Program-made: the position numbers and the translations under genes | Virus record (IMG/VR): IMGVR_UViG_3300028735_000040 | Location: 1-21,222 of that record | Strand: one strand, 5' to 3' | Length of the DNA stretch: 21,222 nt | Source: a virus | The notes under the pieces: model-generated | Databases searched by the model: none | Told to the model about the DNA's origin: nothing | The model's input: the letters and a program-made list of their open reading frames with translations, nothing else | Part shown: in pieces, positions 4,926 through 12,597 of the stretch | How positions within the stretch are numbered: position 1 is the stretch's first letter | Layout of the letters: every line of letters starts with the position of its first letter

Positions 4926-6315
4926 GGTTCAGGATCATCTCCGGTTGCAGGAAAACCCGTTGCGTGTCAGCCGAGAACGTCACCGCCCCCGGCGGCCACC
5001 GGCCCAACAGCAGCCGCAACGCTCGCAAGATGTCCGCCCGTTTCGGCGGGGTCTTGGTCGGCGCAGGCATGCACGATAGCACTAGTTGATGTAGCGAGGC
5101 AAGCGATATCTCGGGCGCGCTGCCGTTGCGCAGGGCGCTGGCCGCCACCTGTTGCACCGCCTCGCGCACCGCCGCCACCGTTCCCGTCACCGGGGCGGCG
5201 GCTTCGCCCGCGCCTTCACCTGCCAGCGCCTCCCACACGGGCACCAGGGTGTCGCCGTCCGCGTCAATGGCAACCGGGCAGCCGCTGCCAATCGTGATCT
5301 TCTGCCCGCTCGGGCCGCTGCGCTGTTCGCTGACGCGCATGACGCTAACGCCATTCCGGCCCTCGGGGTCGGGCGAGACTTCAATCGCCGCGCTGGCCGC
5401 TGCGAGTAGCGCGTTGCTGCCCCGGATGCCGCGCTCGGCATCCTTGCCCGTGTGCGCCACCACGATCACGGCGCAGCCCAGGGTTTCCCCGAGACGCTCC
5501 AACACCTCGGCCGCGCGGCCTTGGTCAAGCGTGTTGTTCTCTTCCGACCCGTTCAGCACCATCAGCCGCGCGTAGGTATCCACGATCACGGCCGCCGGGC
5601 GGATGCCTTCTTGCTCCAACAGTCGCGGCAGGTCGCGGGTGATCGTCTCGAACCCCGCCGCCTCCCGGCCAAGCCAAACGATCTTCTCGCGCGTGGCGGC
5701 TTCCGTGCCGTCGTAGCGGACGGCCAGCGCGCGCAGCCGGGGGCCGATTGTCTCGGGGGCTTCCAGTGCCAGCAACAGGACCGGCCGCTCCCGGAAGTCC
5801 GGGTTCAGTTCCAGGCCGTTGCCGCCAAGCCACCGGTCCCGGCCCGCCGCGATGGCGTGCGCTAGGTCAAGCGCCACAAAGGTCTTGCCGCTCTTGGGCG
5901 GGCCGTAGAGCACCGTCAGCCCGCGCGCGGGCAGCCAATCCCGAATGAGCCACTCGGGCGGCGGGGCGTCCATCAGTTCCCCAGCGCGCCGCAGCCGCAG
6001 CCCGGCGCGCGGCTTGGGCGGCGGCGCGGGGCTTTCGGCCTCCGCCTGCGCCAGCGTTTCGAACGCCACCTCCGGCGGCGGGGGCGGCGGCTCCCATTTG
6101 CCGCCGGACCCCGGCGGGTTCTTGCCGTAGCGGTAGGCATTGCGCACCGCCTTGACCAGCGCGGAGTCCTCGCGCGGGTAGTCGCAACTCAGGTTCCAAA
6201 GCCGCAACAGGTTCAGCGCGGTGTCCTCATCCGCGCCTAGGTCGCGCATCTTGCACGCGAGGGTGAACCTTAGCGTATCCTCGCCTTGCGGCGCGTTGTG
6301 CTCATGCGGCTCCAA
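4906..6315 (-). CDS. RepA/DnaB-like AAA ATPase (replicative helicase) with PriCT-like N-terminus
   Basis: A 469-aa protein. Residues 14-70 (RFTLACKMRDLGADEDTALN, then a WNLSC segment and YGKNPPGS) resemble the primase C-terminal (PriCT) domain. The ATPase core follows: Walker A GPPKSGKT at 138-145, Walker B VIVDT at 243-247, VVAHTGKD near 285-292 and RGSNALLAA at about 298. This matches hexameric RepA-type replicative helicases that unwind DNA at the fork. The start is uncertain: the only common start codon before the PriCT-like domain is a TTG at 6315 with no clear ribosome site, while the frame stays open upstream into the prim-pol gene. It follows prim-pol and precedes the unknown 235-aa gene. 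Confidence 0.88.
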   Translation of the reverse strand: MEPHEHNAPQGEDTLRFTLACKMRDLGADEDTALNLLRLWNLSCDYPREDSALVKAVRNAYRYGKNPPGSGGKWEPPPPPPEVAFETLAQAEAESPAPPPKPRAGLRLRRAGELMDAPPPEWLIRDWLPARGLTVLYGPPKSGKTFVALDLAHAIAAGRDRWLGGNGLELNPDFRERPVLLLALEAPETIGPRLRALAVRYDGTEAATREKIVWLGREAAGFETITRDLPRLLEQEGIRPAAVIVDTYARLMVLNGSEENNTLDQGRAAEVLERLGETLGCAVIVVAHTGKDAERGIRGSNALLAAASAAIEVSPDPEGRNGVSVMRVSEQRSGPSGQKITIGSGCPVAIDADGDTLVPVWEALAGEGAGEAAAPVTGTVAAVREAVQQVAASALRNGSAPEISLASLHQLVLSCMPAPTKTPPKRADILRALRLLLGRWPPGAVTFSADTQRVFLQPEMILNHDEENA

Positions 6316-6377
6316 TACTAGACTATATAGCCTATCCGCCGCCGGAGTATCCGCAAGACCGCCAGTTTCCGGCGGAA

Positions 6378-6941
6378 CTATTGGACAGTCAGGACCCCGG
6401 CGGCCCAGGGAAAAAGCGTGGTGCCGATTTCTTTGGGTTTCGTGATCGCCTTGTAACTGTTGCCTCGGGAGCCGGGGCCGATGACGTAGCCCCCGAACGC
6501 CTTGATATCCACCGGCACATCCGCGCCGAACGGCCGCCCGTTAGTCGGCTCAAACTCCAAATCGGCGACGTTGAAATACCAGTGTTGCCCGCCGCTCGGC
6601 GTTTCGACCCGCAAGGTGTGGACGCTATCCGCCAGCAGCGCGGGGAACCCGGCCACGACACGATAGGCCGTGTCAAGCCCGCCGTCGGCGTCAGTGTCCA
6701 AATCCACCACCATCGCATGGGGCGGGATGGCGACGCCGTAGCCGTCGGCGTGAAGCCATCCCTCTTGCGCCGCGACCTCGGCCGGGGTGCGCGCGGCGAT
6801 GTCCTGCCACGACACACCCCGCACCGCCGGGACCTTCCCACACGTCGGGAACACCGGCCATCCGAACTTCTCGACAAACCGCGCTGCGAGTTTCTGCGGC
6901 GAAAACCGCGACGCGGGCGAGACTGCGGGGGTTTCCGTCAT
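6378..6941 (-). CDS. Archaeo-eukaryotic primase/polymerase (prim-pol) domain protein
   Basis: A 187-aa protein with the bifunctional prim-pol fold of the AEP family. Metal-binding VVDLDTD is at residues 78-84, SGGQHWYF at 116-123, and DIKAFGGYVIGPGS at 145-158. Such proteins synthesise primers, often fused to a helicase; here the helicase is the next gene. ATG at 6941 overlaps the upstream stop by 4 bp (ATGA) and follows AAGGAAG, so the longer reading to 6983 is rejected. The protein is the catalytic half only; the PriCT segment sits at the N-terminus of the helicase gene, suggesting a split ancestral fusion. Confidence 0.9.
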   Translation of the reverse strand: MTETPAVSPASRFSPQKLAARFVEKFGWPVFPTCGKVPAVRGVSWQDIAARTPAEVAAQEGWLHADGYGVAIPPHAMVVDLDTDADGGLDTAYRVVAGFPALLADSVHTLRVETPSGGQHWYFNVADLEFEPTNGRPFGADVPVDIKAFGGYVIGPGSRGNSYKAITKPKEIGTTLFPWAAGVLTVQ

Positions 6942-7372
6942 TCGTCGGCTTCCTTGGCTCGGGCAGCGGCTTGGGCCGCCCACTCTTCCACGATCTTCCG
7001 GCCGATTTCGTGTGGCGGCGGCTCTCGGCGGGAGTGTTGGAAACGCCGATCCGAAGGCACAAGCCGGTTATACTTGCGGAACTCCAACAGCATCCAAATG
7101 TCAACGGCCTGGATGAAGCGGTCGCGGTTCCTGACCGGCTTGGTGATCGTGTAGAACGGCAACCCCAGCCAATCCCGCCAAGCGGTATAGATGGTGTCAT
7201 AACTGACGCTCAGCGCCTTCGCCGCCGCCGACACCTGCATGTAGCGCGGATACCGCCGCTTGATCTCCTCATCCGAGAGCGGCGCTTGCTGCGCGGCGTA
7301 AGCAAACTTCCCGCCGCGCGACCAGGGAATGCCACCGCGCTTGCGGCGAGGCTTGTGCTCGGTTTCGCTCAT
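6938..7372 (-). CDS. HTH-containing DNA-binding protein candidate
   Basis: A 144-aa protein. The basic N-terminus (residues 7-25, rich in Lys/Arg/Gly) is followed by MQVSAAAKALSVSYDTIYTA at 45-64, which has the pattern of a MerR/excisionase-type helix-turn-helix, then a second helical region 80-100. Placed directly before prim-pol with a 4-bp overlap, it may help recognise the phage origin or regulate the replication genes; both are inference. ATG at 7372 follows the metallophosphoesterase stop by one base. No specific family recognised. Confidence 0.75.
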   Translation of the reverse strand: MSETEHKPRRKRGGIPWSRGGKFAYAAQQAPLSDEEIKRRYPRYMQVSAAAKALSVSYDTIYTAWRDWLGLPFYTITKPVRNRDRFIQAVDIWMLLEFRKYNRLVPSDRRFQHSRREPPPHEIGRKIVEEWAAQAAARAKEADE

Positions 7373-7373
7373 T

Positions 7374-8414
7374 TCACTTAGTCCCCTTGTTTTCCACCCG
7401 GATCAGCCAATGCGACGTGATCCCATAGCGCGGGTGAGTGAAGAACAGCGCCTGCCCCGCCGGTTCGGGCCGCGCCCGAAGCACCCCCAGGGTATATTCG
7501 TCCGGCCCCTTGAGGCTGCCGTTCACCACCACCCCGGGCAGCATCATATGCTGATGCCAGTGCCCCAGCAAGAGGGTATCGAATGGCGTCCGGCGGGCCT
7601 CGCAGAAGGCGGCCATCTTCGCCCGCCCGCGCATGATCGGGCCGACGCTGCCAATGATCCCGTCGCCGCCCCGCACCCCCAGGTCGTGCCCGTGCATCGC
7701 CAGGAACCGGACGTTATGCACGTCGAAGAACGCCATGTTCTCGCCGGGTGTGAAGATGGTCACGCGCTTGTCATTCGCCAGATCGCGCTCTAGCAGTGTG
7801 TAGATCAGCCAATCCAGGTTGCGCCAAAGCATGTGCTTGGCCGTCGGCTTCCGGTCTGTCCGGCCGTGGTTGCCGCTCACGCAGGGACAGATCACCCGGC
7901 CGTATTGATCGGCGAAGGCGCGTATCACGGACAGCAGGATATCCCGCGCCGCCAAGACGCTTGGCAGCGGGTCAATGTCATTCGTCCGCGCAAGTTCATC
8001 GTGGATTTCCCCCGAGACAAAATCGCCCAACAGCGGCAACACGATCTGCCTCGGCTTCCCGCGCTCCCCGACCGCCTTCCATTGCAGGTTGATCACGTGA
8101 AGGGCGTTGACGATCAGGTTGCTTGCGCGCGTGAACACAACCTGCGAGTTGTAGCGGTTGCCCCCGGCGCTGCTAGGATGCACGGTTTCGCCAACGTGCC
8201 AGTCGCTCAGCATCAGCACCGGCACACCGGGCGCACCGTCGTCCGGGCCGGTGGCCTTCGGCCGGATGGCCGCGATCACGCGCGGCGGCGCAGCGGCCAG
8301 CCCGAAAATTCTCTTGCGGATTTCGGCTTGCGTGACCTGCCCCTGTTCCGCGCGCTTCAACGCGCGTTCCAACAGTTGAATGCGCGCCCGAAGTTGCTTG
8401 ATTTCCGTGCTCAC
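7374..8414 (-). CDS. Calcineurin-like metallophosphoesterase
   Basis: A 346-aa protein from GTG at 8414. The five metallophosphoesterase motifs are in order: DWH (71-73), GDF (120-122), GNH (181-183), HGHD (241-244) and GHWHQ (284-288). These bind two metal ions and hydrolyse phosphodiesters or phosphomonoesters. A coiled-coil-like N-terminus (residues 1-30, Leu/Arg-rich) may mediate oligomerisation. GTG overlaps the RuvC-like stop by 4 bp and follows GGGAGAAG; the longer frame to 8666 runs into the RuvC gene. Between a resolvase and a primase it could be a DNA nuclease or phosphatase of the replication set; the substrate is unknown. Confidence 0.9.
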   Translation of the reverse strand: MSTEIKQLRARIQLLERALKRAEQGQVTQAEIRKRIFGLAAAPPRVIAAIRPKATGPDDGAPGVPVLMLSDWHVGETVHPSSAGGNRYNSQVVFTRASNLIVNALHVINLQWKAVGERGKPRQIVLPLLGDFVSGEIHDELARTNDIDPLPSVLAARDILLSVIRAFADQYGRVICPCVSGNHGRTDRKPTAKHMLWRNLDWLIYTLLERDLANDKRVTIFTPGENMAFFDVHNVRFLAMHGHDLGVRGGDGIIGSVGPIMRGRAKMAAFCEARRTPFDTLLLGHWHQHMMLPGVVVNGSLKGPDEYTLGVLRARPEPAGQALFFTHPRYGITSHWLIRVENKGTK

Positions 8415-8881
8415 GTGATCTTCTCCCACATGCGCCGCGCGTAGTCGGCCAACAGCAAAGCCTCCGCGCGGTTGTGGTCGCTGACGCGCTGTAGCCGGTG
8501 CTTCATGGCCGGGAACAGCATGGCCGCCTTCTCCCTGGCCGCTTCCTTGTCGGCCGGGACTCCCATGGCCTTCTTCCACGCGCTCGGCCGGGGGCGCACG
8601 ATCCGGACTTCCAGCATCAGCAGCCCGGCCAGCGCCATGCCTTCGCTCATCCCGAGAGAATGGCACACGCTGCGAGGGGTCTGCGGCATGGCCTGCGTGC
8701 GCTCAATGGCGGCACAGGCGATCATGTGCCGGAGCTCGCGCAGCATCTCAACGAACTCTTTGGCATCCACCTCGCCGCCAACGCGCGGGATATCGTCAAC
8801 CCACTGCGGCGCACCGTTCTCATCAATGACGGCGACGGCCCCGGTCTTGCCAGGGTCAACGCCGACGAACATCCACGTCAT
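8411..8881 (-). CDS. RuvC-like Holliday junction resolvase
   Basis: A 156-aa protein with the RNase H-like fold of RuvC-type endonucleases. MFVGVDPGKTGAVAVI at residues 4-19 contains the first catalytic Asp (D9), IERTQAMP has E60, and DHNRAEALLLADY at 135-147 carries the final acidic residues; the usual Asp of this last motif appears to be Glu140. These enzymes cut branched DNA before packaging. ATG at 8881 follows AAGGAGATACGGCAA and overlaps the polymerase stop by 4 bp; the reading from 8902 is less likely. Confidence 0.9.
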   Translation of the reverse strand: MTWMFVGVDPGKTGAVAVIDENGAPQWVDDIPRVGGEVDAKEFVEMLRELRHMIACAAIERTQAMPQTPRSVCHSLGMSEGMALAGLLMLEVRIVRPRPSAWKKAMGVPADKEAAREKAAMLFPAMKHRLQRVSDHNRAEALLLADYARRMWEKIT

Positions 8882-10812
8882 TTGCCGTATCTCCTTTCGC
8901 ATTCAGCTTCCGCATCCAACGGCAGCCCACCCGCCCACGCGGGAGGCGTCCGCATCACGTCTAGCAAGGTCTTGACAGCGGCAGCCCCGCTATTTTCGGG
9001 AACCTCACATACGATTTCGTCATGGACGGTGAGCACCACCGGCATGCCGTTTGCTTCCGCCGCCAGCATGGCGTCGGCCATCACGTCCCGCGCGGTCGCT
9101 TGCGTGATCCGCTCCAACAGCGCCCCGCCATAGAGCCGCTGGAAGGCCCCACGTTCCGCGCTGCTAGCCACCGCCCGGCCAGCGATCAGGTTCTGTTCCT
9201 CGGGGTTCCATTCCACCCCGTGCCAACTCAGCACCCGGCCGCTTGGCAGCCGGACCCGCATCGTGCTCCCGTCGCACCGGAACGCCACCCGCCCGGCCAG
9301 GGCTTCCACGGGCCGCCCCATGGCGCTGTAGGCGCGCATGGCCGCTTGCTCCAACTCCCGCCACGCCGCCACCACGCGCGGCCACGCGGTGCGGTAACTT
9401 TCCACATACCGCTGCGCGGTGAGGTCGTCCGGGGCGCGGCCCCCAAGGGCTTCAAGGGTCGCTTGTAACTTTCGATAGCCTAGGCCATATCCTGCGCCAA
9501 GCGTAAGGACCTTCCCGATAAACCGCTCTTCCTTGTCGGCCTTGGTGATCGGCCGCCCGAACACTTTGCTCGCCATTTCGCAATAGATGTCGGCCTTTTC
9601 CCGGTAGAGTTGCAGCGCCCTGTTTTCGCCTGCGAGCCAAAATACCAATCGCGCTTCGATTGCGCTCAGGTCCGCCCGGACCAACACCTTGCCCGGCGCG
9701 GCCCACAGCAGCCGCCGAAGCGACGATTTGGCTGCGCCAAGCAGGTCGCGGCCATAGACAGCCTTGATCCCCTCGCGCGGGAGCCGCTGGAAGTCCTCGG
9801 GGTCAACGTCCATCTCGGGGCGCGGGAGGTTCTGCGGTTGCACCAAACGCCCGGCCCAGCGGCCGGTAGCCACCGCCCCGTAGTATTGCAGCAGCCCCCG
9901 CATGCGGCCGTCCGGGCTGACGCAGGCCAGCATCGCGTCAATCTTCTTGACCGCCGATCCCGCCGCGTCGGCCCGCAACTCCAACACCCGGAGCGCCGCT
10001 TCGCTTGCGGACGGCGGCGGGGACTTGAGCACCTTCGCCACCGTCTCGGCCCGGAGGTCCGGCATGTCCGGCAGCCCGTGGCCGCGCAGCCACGCAAGCA
10101 TCTTGGCGACTTCGCTCACGCTGTTGACCACGCCGCCCGTCAGTTGCGACAACGCCTCTCGGGCCTCGGCGGCTTCGGCTTCCACCATCCGCTTGATCGC
10201 CTCGGCCGATGCCACGTCAAGGCCGATGCCGCGCGCGTTGATCTCCGCGTCCAAGAGGTAGATTCGCCGCTCCCGCTCGGGCAGCGGCGGAAGTTTCCGA
10301 TGCAGCTCGGCCTCTACCTTCACGTCTTGCAGCGCATAGGCCAGCATCTCCGGCGGCGGCTCGGCGGAACCCGTCCGCTCGTAATGCCGCCGCGCCGCTT
10401 GGATTAGCCGCTTGCCCGCCGGGTCTTTCTGCGCCTCAAGCCCCATGGCCTCCGCCACGTCGGCCAGCGCCAGCGGGTAGCCCGCGCAGGCCGCGCGCGC
10501 CATGGTGCAAGAGATGCGCCCCGGCGACAGGTCGGGCAGGTCCGGCAGATCGCGCCGTAGCACATACCGCCAGATGGCAAACTCGAAGGCGGCGTTGTGC
10601 GCCACAAGCCGCCCCTCGCGCGCGGCCGTGGCGACAAGCGCCGGGAACGGCTCGCCGGGCTGCCACACCCCTTCGGCCGCGCCGTCAGCCATCCGCCACG
10701 CCATGCACAGAACCCGCGTGGTCTTGTCTTGCGCGTAGGCGAACGCGCCGGTCTTGGCGAGATCGGCCTTGGAAACCGTCTCGAAGTCAATGACCACCTC
10801 GGAAGGCGTCAC
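8878..10812 (-). CDS. Family A DNA polymerase with DEDDy proofreading domain
   Basis: A 644-aa replicative polymerase. N-terminal 3'-5' exonuclease motifs: DFET (9-12), AHNAAFE (71-77) and YALQD (159-163). Polymerase motifs: TGRWAGRLVQPQNLPRP (about 327-343), motif A DLSAIEAR (391-398), motif B KVLTLGAGYGLGYRK (about 444-458) and motif C VHDE (616-619). It extends primers made by the prim-pol. There is no 5'-3' exonuclease domain, as usual in phages. The start is taken as GTG 10812 after CGGGAGAAAAACC; a longer frame to 10869 reads through a hairpin. It follows DUF2815 and DUF2800 genes, a neighbourhood typical of this polymerase class. Confidence 0.95.
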   Translation of the reverse strand: MTPSEVVIDFETVSKADLAKTGAFAYAQDKTTRVLCMAWRMADGAAEGVWQPGEPFPALVATAAREGRLVAHNAAFEFAIWRYVLRRDLPDLPDLSPGRISCTMARAACAGYPLALADVAEAMGLEAQKDPAGKRLIQAARRHYERTGSAEPPPEMLAYALQDVKVEAELHRKLPPLPERERRIYLLDAEINARGIGLDVASAEAIKRMVEAEAAEAREALSQLTGGVVNSVSEVAKMLAWLRGHGLPDMPDLRAETVAKVLKSPPPSASEAALRVLELRADAAGSAVKKIDAMLACVSPDGRMRGLLQYYGAVATGRWAGRLVQPQNLPRPEMDVDPEDFQRLPREGIKAVYGRDLLGAAKSSLRRLLWAAPGKVLVRADLSAIEARLVFWLAGENRALQLYREKADIYCEMASKVFGRPITKADKEERFIGKVLTLGAGYGLGYRKLQATLEALGGRAPDDLTAQRYVESYRTAWPRVVAAWRELEQAAMRAYSAMGRPVEALAGRVAFRCDGSTMRVRLPSGRVLSWHGVEWNPEEQNLIAGRAVASSAERGAFQRLYGGALLERITQATARDVMADAMLAAEANGMPVVLTVHDEIVCEVPENSGAAAVKTLLDVMRTPPAWAGGLPLDAEAECERRYGK

Positions 10813-10839
10813 GGTTTTTCTCCCGGTGGATGGGAAGGC

Positions 10840-10867
10840 GGAAGGGCCGGGTTGCCCCGGCCCTTCC
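10840..10867 (-). terminator. 12-bp hairpin between DUF2815 and polymerase genes
   Basis: GGAAGGGCCGGG (10840-10851) pairs exactly with CCCGGCCCTTCC (10856-10867) around a 4-base loop. It lies 10 bases after the DUF2815 stop and about 28 bases before the polymerase GTG. No T-run follows, so attenuation, 3' protection of the upstream message or RNase processing are all possible; partial termination would lower polymerase relative to the ssDNA-binding protein. Confidence 0.6.
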
Positions 10868-10876
10868 AAGCAGGCG

Positions 10877-11434
10877 TCAGAAGGCGACTTCCTCGCCGTC
10901 GTCCTGGATCAGATCGCCGAACAGCGCCTTGGCGCTGACGTTCCGGAACACGGCCGGAGTGCCGGGGTCCACCACCAGCACCGCTTGAAGCCGCAGAGCG
11001 AGCATCTTCTTCCGGGCCAGCGCGGAGTCGTAGATGAACGGCTTCACCAGCGCGCGAATGACGCTACCGGAATACGCGCCGCCCGACTGGATCGGACGGC
11101 CCCGGCTGTCGAAAACCGGCGGCTGGAACTTGGTCTTTGCCTTGAACACCAGATGCGTCGGGTCAATCCCCTGATACTTGTCGCCGACTGCCGGGAAGGA
11201 CTCCGTGATGAGCCTCGCCATCACCCGCGCATCCACGCCAGCGATATTCGCGAACACGGAAGTGAACTTCTCAAACTCATCCGTGTCGGGGTCAACGGCG
11301 AACTGAACCCCATACTTGTTGTCCCCGACCACCCTACCATCCTTGAGGGTGCGCGGGGCGTCCGGCTCCCACAGATGTTCGTAGATGATCACACCGCGAG
11401 GCGTTGGGACGTTGGCGTTCTTACCGTCACTCAT
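10877..11434 (-). CDS. DUF2815 family protein, likely ssDNA-binding
   Basis: A 185-aa protein. The GVIIYEHLWEPDAPRTLKDG opening (residues 14-33), GDNKYGVQFAVDPDTDEF near 37-54 and YSGSVIRALVKPF near 125-137 resemble the DUF2815 family, which replaces SSB or T7 gp2.5 in many phages that use a PolA-type polymerase and a DUF2800 nuclease. The tail is acidic (LIQDDGEEVAF), as in many ssDNA-binding proteins, where the acidic tip recruits partners. ATG at 11434 follows AAGGAGCAACAGGACC. Family assignment is good; ssDNA binding is family inference. Confidence 0.85.
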   Translation of the reverse strand: MSDGKNANVPTPRGVIIYEHLWEPDAPRTLKDGRVVGDNKYGVQFAVDPDTDEFEKFTSVFANIAGVDARVMARLITESFPAVGDKYQGIDPTHLVFKAKTKFQPPVFDSRGRPIQSGGAYSGSVIRALVKPFIYDSALARKKMLALRLQAVLVVDPGTPAVFRNVSAKALFGDLIQDDGEEVAF

Positions 11435-11466
11435 GGTCCTGTTGCTCCTTTGGGTTGCTACGGTTG

Positions 11467-12597
11467 TCAGTCTGCGGCGAGATAGAGGTGCGAGGGCTTG
11501 CGCTGCGCCAGTTTCCCGACGGCCTCCTTCACTCCCGCCGCGTCGCCAAACCTATCGAGCACTTGCGTCGGCGTCAAGAGGGAAAGCGACGTAAAATCGC
11601 TCTCCGGGATGAAGGCGGAAAGCGCGGAGATAACCTCCGCATCGCTCGCCGTCCAAGCGAGCGCCCCGGCGCGGCTCTTGGTCCGCAGCCCCGGCACTTC
11701 CACCCCGGACTGAACCATGCGGAGGCCGACGCGCTCGGCCGCCGCGATCCAATCCGAGACGCGCTTCTTGAGGCGCACCGCCCGCGCGATCATCTCGGCG
11801 TCGGCTTGCTCAGGGGTCACAGTTTCACTCATGTTCGCGATCTCCTCGAACTCGGCGCGGCGGGCCGGGCAGGCCAGAAGCGCCGGGCAGTATTGGCAAT
11901 GATCCCCAGTCACCGGCGGGTCTTTCTCGGCCCGTTCCAGCCGCCGGACAACCTCCCGCAGAAACGCGGTGACGAAGGCCGCGTCCTCTTTCACCTCATC
12001 CCACCCGTCGGGCGACGCCTCGGGGTGGCGCGGCTGGCAGATCGCAAGCCGCACGGTGTGGATCGGGTAGTTGTGCAAGCGATTGCGGAGCAACCCGGCG
12101 GCGTAAAGCAGCAACTGCTGATTGCTCTCGGCCGACACCAGATAGCCCGCGCCGTGTTTGTAATCCACGACGTGAAGCACGGTGCCGTCATCCGTGAGCG
12201 CCCAGAAGTCAACGGTCCCCCAGATGCCAGGTTCTTCCGAGATGACCACTCGGGTTTCGACCCCCCAGGCCAGCGCCCGCCCCGCCAAGTCGCGCAGCCG
12301 TTCCGCCGCCTTGCAGATGGCGCTGCGGCTGTCATCATTGGCGATCAGGTCGAACCCTTCGGCCGCGTCCTCCCGCTGCGCGCGGGCAGCGGCGAAGGCC
12401 GCGTCATAGTCGGCCTCCGGCCGCCGGAGCATCTCTTCCAGAACCGCCATGGCGGCGGTCCCGGAGAGCGCGTAGGGCGACGCGCTTTCGTTTTCGATCC
12501 CCCGTTGCCGCGCGGCTTCCGTCAGGCGGATGGAAGCCGGGCAGGAAAGCCACCGCTTCGCGGCGCTCGGGCTATAGACTGCATGCGCCTTGGTCAT
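11467..12597 (-). CDS. DUF2800 PD-(D/E)XK nuclease with Fe-S-type cysteines
   Basis: A 376-aa protein of the DUF2800/RecB-like nuclease group. The active-site core is GTVDFWAL (127-134), then VVDYKHGAG (143-151) and QQLLLYA (160-166), giving the D-x(n)-D-x-K pattern. Four cysteines (C19, C234, C237, C243) match the split cluster of AddB/Cas4-type enzymes that hold a [4Fe-4S] centre. It probably resects DNA ends for recombination-dependent replication together with DUF2815. Start ATG 12597 overlaps the polyproline gene stop by 4 bp (ATGA). Confidence 0.9.
   Translation of the reverse strand: MTKAHAVYSPSAAKRWLSCPASIRLTEAARQRGIENESASPYALSGTAAMAVLEEMLRRPEADYDAAFAAARAQREDAAEGFDLIANDDSRSAICKAAERLRDLAGRALAWGVETRVVISEEPGIWGTVDFWALTDDGTVLHVVDYKHGAGYLVSAESNQQLLLYAAGLLRNRLHNYPIHTVRLAICQPRHPEASPDGWDEVKEDAAFVTAFLREVVRRLERAEKDPPVTGDHCQYCPALLACPARRAEFEEIANMSETVTPEQADAEMIARAVRLKKRVSDWIAAAERVGLRMVQSGVEVPGLRTKSRAGALAWTASDAEVISALSAFIPESDFTSLSLLTPTQVLDRFGDAAGVKEAVGKLAQRKPSHLYLAAD

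Noticed and set aside
3727-5297. Long plus-strand frames of 316 and 350 aa
   Set aside because: High-GC shadows antisense to the kinase-like, 235-aa and RepA-like genes; composition is Arg/Pro-rich and motif-free.
6405-6420. Canonical -1 slippery heptamer between prim-pol and helicase
   Set aside because: The CTTTTTCCC run lets only one of the two tRNAs re-pair well; it does not fit the X XXY YYZ pattern, so frameshifting is kept only as one option in the split-fusion finding.
8878-10812. 2-aminoadenine (Z-genome) polymerase DpoZ
   Set aside because: The polymerase is family A like DpoZ, but neither a PurZ-like synthetase nor a DatZ/MazZ-type enzyme is present in the window, so there is no support.
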